Positions 1 to 5,104 of a stretch of 5,104 nt of DNA are shown one piece after another. A program made the translations under genes and the position numbers. Each line of letters opens with the position of its first letter. The first letter of the stretch is position 1. The notes beneath the pieces were generated by a model that was not told the origin of the DNA, made no database searches, and saw nothing but the letters and a program-made list of their open reading frames with translations. Origin of the DNA: Anaerolineae bacterium (lineage in GTDB: Bacteria > Chloroflexota > Anaerolineae > JAADDB01); NCBI GenBank assembly GCA_015486895.1, contig WFQT01000279.1, forward strand, positions 1 to 5,104. The letters run 5' to 3'.

Positions 1-120
1 ATCTGGACTTCGTTGTGAGATTGTTCGCACCGGCCGGCGCTTTGGCTTGTCCTTACTTCTGGCAAGCAAACGGGCCGGCTCATTGAGCTGGCCGCGCTAT
101 CGTTGTTACTTGATCTTAGC
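1..120. other. Left edge, no supportable gene
   Basis: This stretch lies downstream of the ABC permease on the minus strand. Plus-strand frame 2 is open from the edge to a TAA at 122-124, and frame 3 is open to a TGA at 84-86. Either could be the tail of a convergent gene, but neither translation resembles a family I recognise. On the minus strand an ATG at 83-81 opens a frame running off the edge, with no Shine-Dalgarno before it. The stretch contains the palindrome CCGGCCGG (30-37) and an imperfect hairpin (73-93). It is too short to decide between coding and intergenic. Confidence 0.4.
73..93. terminator. Possible hairpin between transcription units
   Basis: The arms GGCCGGCTC and GAGCTGGCC flank a 3-nt loop (ATT). 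In plus-strand RNA the nine pairs are complete with one G-U wobble; in minus-strand RNA the same position is an A-C mismatch. It starts about 28 nt after the permease stop codon. No strong U-run follows on either side, so it is not a canonical intrinsic terminator. It could be a weak transcript end or an RNA-stabilising stem for the exporter mRNA, or for a plus-strand gene ending off the left edge. Confidence 0.25.
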
Positions 121-963
121 TTAATCTCGGATGTTGAACATGGATACCGAGAGAACAACCATTACCAGGCCAAAAACAGACACCACGAGAACGTCATTCC
201 AAATCGTCATAGGGTGCCCTAACACTTCCACTGTTAACCCGAGTTCGGCTAATTTAGCCATCAAGAACGCCGGCACACCCTCACCTTTCATTATCACTTG
301 GCGCAGCGGATCGATAGCATAAGTGACCGGATTAATCTTCACTAAAAAGTTCATCCATCCCGGCAGGTTTCGCAGCGGGAAAAGCGCCCCGCTCATGAAA
401 ATCATTGGGAAGGTGACGAACTGCATGATCATCTGGAAGCCTTCCATGGAGTGCATGCGGGCAGCTATGGCAACGCCCATTGCCGTCAGGGATAGGGCAC
501 CCAAGAACATCAGCGGGATGAGCTGAATGACCTCTATGAATGACAGGTGTACATTGATCAGCGGTGCGAAGACTAAGATCAGTAATCCTTGCAATGTTGC
601 CACGGTAGCACCACCTAAAGTCTTGCCGATGGCGACGGAGGGCCGGCTTACTGGAGCGACCAGCATTTCTTTCAGGACGCCAAACTCTCGATCCCAAACA
701 ATGCTTACACCGGACATAATAGAAGCCATGAGCACGTTCATGCCGATGACACCGGGGAAAATAAACTTGACGAAGTCAATCTTGTTCCCGCCCATCCCTA
801 AGCCGGCGGTCAGGCCTCCCATAGCTGGGGAAAGACCACTACCGAAAATAAACAAGAAGATGATAGGGAAACCGAAAGCCCCGATAATGCGGCTATGGTC
901 TCGCCACCAACGTAGGAGCTCCCGCAGCCAGATGGTATAAATTGCTCGTAGTACGTTAATCAT
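121..963 (-). CDS. ABC-2 type exporter permease, DrrB-like
   Basis: This is the membrane subunit of an ATP-driven exporter and should work as a dimer with the ATPase encoded just upstream. It is 280 aa, a normal length for the family. About six hydrophobic segments are visible, near residues 27-44, 66-88, 112-137, 144-167, 177-195 and 254-276. The cytoplasmic loop with DREFGVLKEMLVAPVSR (91-107) is the family's coupling region, and the stretch FPLRNLPGW...INPVTYAIDPLRQ (195-222) is a hallmark of ABC-2 permeases of the DrrB/NodJ type. The frame is open to an ATG at 1047, but the ATG at 963 is chosen because GGGAGGA lies 6 nt before it, and because the longer version adds a non-family N-terminus read through the ATPase 3' end. 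The gene ends with TAA. The substrate (drug, lipid or glycolipid) cannot be told from sequence. Confidence 0.93.
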   Translation of the reverse strand: MINVLRAIYTIWLRELLRWWRDHSRIIGAFGFPIIFLFIFGSGLSPAMGGLTAGLGMGGNKIDFVKFIFPGVIGMNVLMASIMSGVSIVWDREFGVLKEMLVAPVSRPSVAIGKTLGGATVATLQGLLILVFAPLINVHLSFIEVIQLIPLMFLGALSLTAMGVAIAARMHSMEGFQMIMQFVTFPMIFMSGALFPLRNLPGWMNFLVKINPVTYAIDPLRQVIMKGEGVPAFLMAKLAELGLTVEVLGHPMTIWNDVLVVSVFGLVMVVLSVSMFNIRD

Positions 964-979
964 CTCGAATCCTCCCTTA
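964..979 (-). promoter_or_regulatory. Shine-Dalgarno abutting the ATPase stop codon
   Basis: Read on the minus strand, the junction is TAAGGGAGGATTCGAGATG: the ATPase stop codon, then immediately a strong Shine-Dalgarno (GGGAGGA, 976-970), a 6-nt spacer and the permease ATG. There is no room for a separate promoter or terminator, so the two genes form one operon and are probably translationally coupled. This site decides the permease start at 963. Confidence 0.85.
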
Positions 980-1972
980 GTGTGGCCGGCGGCGCTTGCG
1001 GTTTTTGAGGCTCTGCCGGAATTGGTCTTTAGCATCCAGTTCTCCATCCCGGATTTGCCTACCTGTTAGCTTTAAGAAAACATCGTCTAATGTTGGCCGG
1101 CGCAGAGAAATTGTCTTCACCACCGGTGGTACCCCCCGCACGAACTGAGGAATGAATGAAGCGCCATCTTCCACTTCCAAGGCGAATCCCCCCTCGGAGC
1201 TGCCGGGCAACAGGCGAGCACCGAACTGTTCCTGGGCGAAACGACGGGCCGTTTCATCATCTTGCGTGTGCACTGTGATGACATCACCGCCGACCATCGA
1301 CTTCAACCCCTCCGGTGTGTCCAGGGCAACGATGCGACCGTGGTCAATGATGGCAATGCGGCTGGCAAACTCCGCTTCGTCCATGTAATGGGTCGTCAGA
1401 AAGATTGTGACGCCCTCCTGTTCTTGCAGATTGAGCAAATAAGTCCAAATGTGTCGCCTCGTCTGCGGGTCTAAGCCCAAAGTAGGTTCGTCTAAAAAGA
1501 GAATGCGCGGGTGGTGTAGTAAGCCGCGGGCGATTTCTAACCGCCGCCGCATGCCGCCAGAGAATGCTTTGACCAAGTCACGGCGCCGGTCGGCTAAATC
1601 CACCATCTCTAATACCTCATCCATGCGTTTTTTCGTCAGGCCAAGGGGCAGGTGATAGAGTGCGGCATGGAATCGTAAGTTCTCTTCTGCTGTTAGCTGT
1701 TCATCTAATGTCGATTCCTGAAAAACCAAGCCGATGCTCTGCCGCACGGCTTTGGAGTCGCTTAAGACATCATGGCCGGCAACAATGGCTTTCCCTTCCG
1801 ATGGCTTCAGCAGTGTGCAGAGGACACTAATAGTGGTGGTCTTCCCGGCCCCGTTGGGCCCTAAAAAGCCGAAGATTTCCCCTTTGCCGACGGAGAAAGA
1901 TATCCTGTTCACGGCGGTGAAGTCGCCGTAACGGCGTACTAAGTTATCGACAACAATAATCGGTTGTTCCAT
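977..1972 (-). CDS. ABC transporter ATP-binding protein, DrrA-like
   Basis: This cytoplasmic ATPase powers the exporter whose permease follows it. It is 331 aa. The motifs appear in order: Walker A GPNGAGKTT (38-46), Q-loop Gln85 in VFQES, signature FSGGMRRR (137-144), Walker B ILFLDEP (157-163), D-loop LGLD (165-168) and H-loop His195 in LTTHYMDEA. All catalytic residues are present, so it should be active. The C-terminal part contains LDDVFL (295-300) followed by TGR (303-305), matching the LDEVFL element of the DrrA C-terminal domain, which in that family is involved in contact with DrrB. The last ~20 residues form a charged, basic tail (KNRKRRRPH), which looks longer than usual. The start ATG at 1972 has GAGG about 8 nt upstream. 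The DrrA subfamily assignment is by motif; specificity for anthracyclines or other drugs is not implied. Confidence 0.95.
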   Translation of the reverse strand: MEQPIIVVDNLVRRYGDFTAVNRISFSVGKGEIFGFLGPNGAGKTTTISVLCTLLKPSEGKAIVAGHDVLSDSKAVRQSIGLVFQESTLDEQLTAEENLRFHAALYHLPLGLTKKRMDEVLEMVDLADRRRDLVKAFSGGMRRRLEIARGLLHHPRILFLDEPTLGLDPQTRRHIWTYLLNLQEQEGVTIFLTTHYMDEAEFASRIAIIDHGRIVALDTPEGLKSMVGGDVITVHTQDDETARRFAQEQFGARLLPGSSEGGFALEVEDGASFIPQFVRGVPPVVKTISLRRPTLDDVFLKLTGRQIRDGELDAKDQFRQSLKNRKRRRPH

Positions 1973-2004
1973 AGAATACCTCGCTTCTCAAAGGAAGGCG
2001 TTGG

Positions 2005-2106
2005 ATGGAGGATATATTGCTTATTCCCCAGCGCCGTTTTATGCTGCTTTTCTTTGTCATTACTTTTATAGGAACGTTGTTGGCCCTGATTTATTCGATG
2101 GTATAG
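2005..2106 (+). CDS. Putative 33-aa single-pass membrane protein
   Basis: This short ORF lies in the gap between the divergent exporter and polysaccharide genes. It starts at ATG 2005 and ends at TAG 2104-2106. An AAGGAAGG Shine-Dalgarno-like run (1991-1998) sits 6 nt before the ATG. The protein opens with a short polar segment containing QRR (residues 9-11), followed by about 22 uninterrupted hydrophobic residues (12-33). This is a typical one-helix membrane peptide with the positive charges on the cytoplasmic side. Codon use (TTG/CTT for Leu, CGC/CGT for Arg) resembles the neighbours. I recognise no family. It may be a real small membrane protein, a leader peptide for the downstream operon, or a chance ORF. 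No good promoter is evident; TCGACA (1947-1952) with TAGAAT (1972-1977) at 19-nt spacing is a weak candidate inside the ATPase start. Confidence 0.42.
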   Translation: MEDILLIPQRRFMLLFFVITFIGTLLALIYSMV

Positions 2107-2149
2107 GCTGTGCTACCACTGGACGAAAGGCACTTTGCCCGGTCAATCT

Positions 2150-2158
2150 TGCTATGAT
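2150..2158 (+). promoter_or_regulatory. Extended -10 promoter for polysaccharide operon
   Basis: TGC immediately precedes TATGAT, giving an extended -10 (TGn-TATRAT) element; TATGAT is one mismatch from the TATAAT consensus. No good -35 hexamer lies 16-18 nt upstream, which is normal for extended -10 promoters. Transcription would start near 2164-2166, leaving a leader of about 30 nt before the acyltransferase ATG. It is the best promoter-like sequence in the gap and points in the right direction. Confidence 0.5.
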
Positions 2159-2196
2159 AGAATGGCCGCACATGTTTTGGCAATTTGCAGGTGCAG

Positions 2197-2922
2197 ATGA
2201 AACGATGGATTGAAAAGCTAATTCAGCGATTGAAAGCTGATCCAGCCTATCACTTAGACCCAGCGTTGCACAGCGGCGACCTGCTGGCAATTCTCTTCCG
2301 GCGCGGGGTAACCTTGCTGCGCGCTTCGCTCTTTTGGCGCTGGCGCCTTGGTGGTGTAGCGGGCCCATTTTTCGTCGGCCGGCGGGTACAGATCTGGCAC
2401 GGCCGGTATTTGCATTTAGGCCGCAGTGTCACCATTGAAGACGACGTGCGTATTGATGCGCTGAGCCAGGATGGGGTCTGGTTGGGAGATAATGTTTCTA
2501 TCGGCAAGTACGCCATGATTGAAGCGACCGGCATTTTGACCCGCTTAGGAAAAGGATTTCGCATCGGCGACAATTCCAACCTGGGGGACTATAATTATGT
2601 TGGCGCTGCCGGTGGGGTTACCATCGGGGAAAATGTGCTCATTGGGCAGCGAGTCAGCTTTCACAGCGAGAATCATATTTTCGCTGAGCCAGGAAAGCCC
2701 ATTAAGAGCCAGGGAGTGAGCCAGAAAGGCATTGTCGTGCAAGATGATGTCTGGTTAGGTGCCGGGGTTGTTCTCTTAGATGGGGTGACGGTGGGGCAAG
2801 GAGCCGTGGTAGCAGCCGGTAGCGTCGTCACCGGTGATATCCCGCCTTACGCGGTGGTGGGCGGCGTCCCGGCAAAGGTGATTCGCTGGCGGCGGTCACC
2901 GGGGGAGCAGAACGGCTCATGA
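2197..2922 (+). CDS. Left-handed beta-helix acyltransferase (WcaF/WbbJ-like)
   Basis: This is probably an acetyl-CoA-dependent O-acetyltransferase that decorates a surface polysaccharide or its sugar precursor in the cytoplasm. It is 241 aa. The body is built of imperfect hexapeptide repeats of the [LIV]-G-x4 type, for example VWLGDN-VSIGKY (94-105), FRIGDN-SNLGDY (121-132), VTIGEN-VLIGQR (141-152) and VWLGAG-VVLLDG-VTVGQG (185-202). It closes with the family signature GDIPPYAVVGGVPAKVIRWR (213-232). His156 and His160 in SFHSENH lie where trimeric hexapeptide acetyltransferases carry the catalytic His; His160 is the likelier one by context. The N-terminal ~55 residues are helical and basic. 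In-frame TTG (2185) and GTG (2191) also exist, but ATG 2197 is preferred, with AGGTG closely upstream at rather short spacing. The stop overlaps the next start (ATGA). The acyl group and acceptor are inferred from family and context only. Confidence 0.9.
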   Translation: MKRWIEKLIQRLKADPAYHLDPALHSGDLLAILFRRGVTLLRASLFWRWRLGGVAGPFFVGRRVQIWHGRYLHLGRSVTIEDDVRIDALSQDGVWLGDNVSIGKYAMIEATGILTRLGKGFRIGDNSNLGDYNYVGAAGGVTIGENVLIGQRVSFHSENHIFAEPGKPIKSQGVSQKGIVVQDDVWLGAGVVLLDGVTVGQGAVVAAGSVVTGDIPPYAVVGGVPAKVIRWRRSPGEQNGS

Positions 2923-4424
2923 GCAGAGGTTCCCCCTCCCTGTCACCGCATTCTGTGGAATGGCATAGCTGGCCATTGCTCTTGGTCTTGTTTTCCATTG
3001 CCTTGCTGACGCCGGGGCTATTGTGGCTGCTTGCGGTGCATCCCATCTGGCTGTTACTCTTCATTGGACTGCCGATAGCCTTGTCAATCCTGGTTGCGGC
3101 CGTGTATCTCCTCTGGACAGATTGGCCGCGTTTGCCGTTTGTACTTCTCTGGGGTAGTGCGTTGCTGACCCGGTTGCGCTTCGACGCGGGGCCGGTGACG
3201 ATACGACCAGCCCATTTAGTCTTGTTAGGGTTGCTGCCGCTATTGCTTTTGCGTCTCTACCGGCACAGGCGATCATTCCAAATCACCGTTCCCGGCTTTT
3301 TCGCCATAGCCTGGTGGCTTTTCTTGGTTGCTGGCGCTTTTTTTAACGCGCCAAACTACGCCGACACTTTACGCCACCAAATTCGGATGGGCCTGATGGT
3401 AGCTACTTACTTGCTCACGGTAAACCTCATTCGGGAAGAACGAGAGTGGCAGCAAGCGTGGCGAGCTTTTCTCTTGTTGGCTGCCCTGGAAGCGTCGTTC
3501 GGACTTTTTGCCCGGGTAATTTATCCCAATCTTTCTTTTGGTGTGCAAGTTGCATCTTCCTGGCCGGTACCTGTTCCTTATGGTACATTGGAAGAGGGGA
3601 ACATTTTCGGCAGCAGCAATGCCGCCTGGTCAATTTTCTTCCTGACGATGTTGACTTCGCCGCTATCCTCAACTAAAGCCGCCTACTTGTTGCAATCCGA
3701 GGGGGAGAGCCGATGGGCTTCTTGGCGTGCCTGGTTGTGGCTGCAACGTTGGTGGCTGCTGGGTGCTCTTTTGACCACTTTGGCGCTGCTTTTCAGTTTG
3801 TCCCGGGCTGCGTGGGTCGCTTTTGTTGTCGTCTTCCCATTGCTCTGGTTGCTGGTCCCGGCGGACCGGCAAGCCCGTCAACGACGCCTATGGTGGGCAG
3901 CCACGGCCATTATCGTTTTAGCGCTTCCAGTATGGGCTGCCTGGCGCTTTTTGCCGGCGGACTGGCCACTATTAAGCCGTTTGCACACTCTAAGCAATAT
4001 GGCGACAGATCCAACTTTTAGCGGCCGCATCCATGACTGGACATACGCTTACACTGATTGGAAAGCGCGTCCCTTGATTGGCTGGGGGCCAGGCACTTTC
4101 GTCCAGATCCACGGCCAGCTACGCGGCAGCAGCGCCTGGATTGCCAATTTGACCGTCCGGGCAGCGCAGGAGAGTGGCATTTTGGGGCTTATTGCCGTTA
4201 CCGGGTTTGCGCTTTCTCTGCTTGGGTCAGCAGCATGGAGGTTGCGCCGGATTCCCTTATCAATACGACAGCCGTTACTTGGGCTCGCCCTTAGCTTTGT
4301 TGTCCTCTTGATTGCCTATCAATCTACAGACGGTAGTTGGCTGGCTTTGCCGTGGATTCACGCCGCGCTACTCTACTGTGGCACTCAATTTTCTATCACA
4401 AATGAGACAGATGATGACTCTTGA
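2919..4424 (+). CDS. O-antigen ligase/polymerase family membrane protein
   Basis: This polytopic membrane protein of 501 aa has about 10-12 hydrophobic segments and resembles the Wzy_C family, which joins or polymerises lipid-linked glycans on the outer face of the inner membrane. Family features include LLFSLSRAAWVAF (290-302) at the end of a membrane segment, and a large outer loop (about 351-418) holding SGRIHDWTYAYTDWKARPLIGWGPGTF-type sequence (Arg370, Trp374, Gly388, Gly390). The closing stretch NLTVRAAQESGILGL (410-424) matches the usual N-L...E-x-G-I-x-G-L pattern. The His that often precedes that Asn is Ala409 here, so a polymerase or a divergent ligase is at least as likely as a classical WaaL. 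Tryptophan is unusually frequent (33 residues). The ATG overlaps the previous stop by 4 bp, with GGGGGAG 11 nt upstream. Whether it is a ligase or a polymerase, and on which glycan, is not decided by sequence. Confidence 0.85.
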   Translation: MSRGSPSLSPHSVEWHSWPLLLVLFSIALLTPGLLWLLAVHPIWLLLFIGLPIALSILVAAVYLLWTDWPRLPFVLLWGSALLTRLRFDAGPVTIRPAHLVLLGLLPLLLLRLYRHRRSFQITVPGFFAIAWWLFLVAGAFFNAPNYADTLRHQIRMGLMVATYLLTVNLIREEREWQQAWRAFLLLAALEASFGLFARVIYPNLSFGVQVASSWPVPVPYGTLEEGNIFGSSNAAWSIFFLTMLTSPLSSTKAAYLLQSEGESRWASWRAWLWLQRWWLLGALLTTLALLFSLSRAAWVAFVVVFPLLWLLVPADRQARQRRLWWAATAIIVLALPVWAAWRFLPADWPLLSRLHTLSNMATDPTFSGRIHDWTYAYTDWKARPLIGWGPGTFVQIHGQLRGSSAWIANLTVRAAQESGILGLIAVTGFALSLLGSAAWRLRRIPLSIRQPLLGLALSFVVLLIAYQSTDGSWLALPWIHAALLYCGTQFSITNETDDDS

Positions 4425-5104
4425 AGCACCTTACACAATTCTTTTCGTCCATTCCAGTGATGAGCTTTACGGCGCCGACGTGGTACTTTACGAATTGACC
4501 CGGCGCTTGCACCGAGAGAAATTCCGGCCGCTGGTCGTGGTGCCCACCGATTTGCCTTATAAAGGGGAACTGAGCACTGCTTTGCAGGAGAGTGGTGTGC
4601 CGGTTTACCGGGTGAATATGGGCGTCCTGCGACGTCGTTACTTCAACCCCTTGGGCGCTATTAGCCTTGGTGCTCGCTTCCTGTGGGGTACTCAATGGTT
4701 GTGGCGGCTCATCCGCCGGGAGAATGTAGCACTGGTGCATTCCAATACCAGCGCTGTACTCTGCGGTGCTTATGCTGCTGCTTTAGCGAACCGCCCCCAC
4801 GTTTGGCACGTCCACGAGATCATCGAGAGGCCATATTCAGTGCGCCGCTTTCTCTCTCATCACTTCAATCATTATACCGATTGGGTTGTTGCTATCTCTA
4901 ATGCCGTGCGAGATCAAATCCGGGTAGACACCGAGGCGGTGGATAGTCGCTTGACGGTGATTCCAGATGCAGTAGACACGGAGAAATTTAACCCTGCCGT
5001 GAGCGGCCAGGCTGTGCGCCGGGAATGGGGCATTACCCCAGATCAGCTTCTGTTCGGCGTCGTAGGGCGGGTACACTACTGGAAAGGCCAGGATGTCTTT
5101 ATCG
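4414..5104 (+). CDS. Glycosyltransferase family 4-like, 3' truncated
   Basis: This is the N-terminal 230 residues of a GT-B fold glycosyltransferase that runs off the right edge. It probably transfers a sugar from a nucleotide donor to a lipid-linked glycan at the cytoplasmic face of the membrane. The visible motifs are the opening strand and acceptor-side loop TILFVHSSDELYGAD (8-22, the usual G-G-A-E region), HVWHVHE (129-135), VVAISNAVRDQI (158-169), VIPDAVDTEKFNP (182-194) and the start of the donor domain FGVVGRVHYWKGQD (214-227), whose G-R and K-G are typical of GT4. The catalytic E-x7-E part lies outside the window. Possible starts are ATG 4402, 4411 and 4414. The last is chosen because GAG (4404-4406) is 7 nt before it, but support is weak. 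The gene overlaps the preceding one by about 11 bp, so it belongs to the same operon. Sugar specificity is unknown. Confidence 0.9.
   Translation, partial: MTLEAPYTILFVHSSDELYGADVVLYELTRRLHREKFRPLVVVPTDLPYKGELSTALQESGVPVYRVNMGVLRRRYFNPLGAISLGARFLWGTQWLWRLIRRENVALVHSNTSAVLCGAYAAALANRPHVWHVHEIIERPYSVRRFLSHHFNHYTDWVVAISNAVRDQIRVDTEAVDSRLTVIPDAVDTEKFNPAVSGQAVRREWGITPDQLLFGVVGRVHYWKGQDVFI

Noticed and set aside
527..940. 137-codon plus-strand ORF
   Set aside because: It is antisense to the well-supported ABC permease, has a low-complexity Pro/Lys/Thr composition and shows no recognisable motif.
964..1047. Longer permease start at ATG 1047
   Set aside because: The added 28 residues are read through the ATPase C-terminal codons in another frame and do not look like a permease N-terminus. 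ATG 963 has a strong, well-spaced Shine-Dalgarno.
2064..2070. TATAAA on the minus strand as the exporter promoter
   Set aside because: No -35-like hexamer lies at suitable spacing and there is no extended -10, so it is not strong enough to list as a feature. The exporter promoter remains unidentified.
2001..2213. 70-codon plus-strand ORF beginning at TTG
   Set aside because: It uses a weak start codon, runs into the acyltransferase start, and its sequence is not coherent. The overlapping 33-codon ORF at 2005 has the better start codon and a clear membrane helix.
2066..2368. 100-codon minus-strand ORF across the divergent gap
   Set aside because: It mostly overlaps the acyltransferase in antisense and its composition is that of a shadow frame. 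No Shine-Dalgarno or family similarity supports it.
4396..4740. 114-codon minus-strand ORF
   Set aside because: It is antisense to the glycosyltransferase, whose motifs are clear.
1..5104. CRISPR arrays, insertion sequences, tRNA or rRNA genes, defence genes
   Set aside because: I found no spaced direct repeats, transposase-like ORFs, terminal inverted repeats or cloverleaf-type sequences by eye.

Overview
The window is about 5.1 kb of compact bacterial DNA of moderate GC content (slightly over half by eye). It holds two divergent transcription units separated by a gap of about 220 bp. The lineage cannot be fixed from the sequence. A DrrAB-type exporter next to an envelope-polysaccharide cluster, with extended -10 promoter character, would fit Chloroflexota or a similar group, but this is a low-confidence inference.

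Left half, minus strand (121-1972): a two-gene ABC exporter operon. The ATPase (977-1972) is translated first and carries the full ATP-binding motif set plus a DrrA-type C-terminal domain. An ABC-2 type permease (121-963) follows after a 13-nt gap that holds only its Shine-Dalgarno and spacer. The pair resembles daunorubicin/multidrug DrrAB transporters; the substrate is unknown. Bases 1-120 lie beyond the permease and contain an imperfect hairpin but no gene that can be supported.

Middle (1973-2196): the divergent gap. It contains a short, previously uncalled 33-codon plus-strand ORF (2005-2106) with a good Shine-Dalgarno and a single predicted membrane helix. A strong extended -10 promoter (TGC-TATGAT, 2150-2158) lies just upstream of the next gene.

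Right half, plus strand (2197-5104): the start of a surface-polysaccharide operon. It encodes a left-handed beta-helix acyltransferase (2197-2922), an O-antigen ligase/polymerase-like membrane protein (2919-4424) and a family-4 type glycosyltransferase (from about 4414, cut off by the window edge). Consecutive genes overlap by 4 and about 11 bp, so they are probably translationally coupled. A plausible joint role is synthesis, acetyl decoration and polymerisation or ligation of an exopolysaccharide or O-antigen-like glycan.

Most of the window is recognisable families. The points most worth checking are the 33-aa membrane ORF, the Wzy/WaaL-like protein (33 Trp in 501 residues, and Ala where many relatives have a His), and seven same-orientation copies of GGCCGGC confined to the left 2.4 kb. 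No mobile element, CRISPR array, tRNA, rRNA or defence system was seen.
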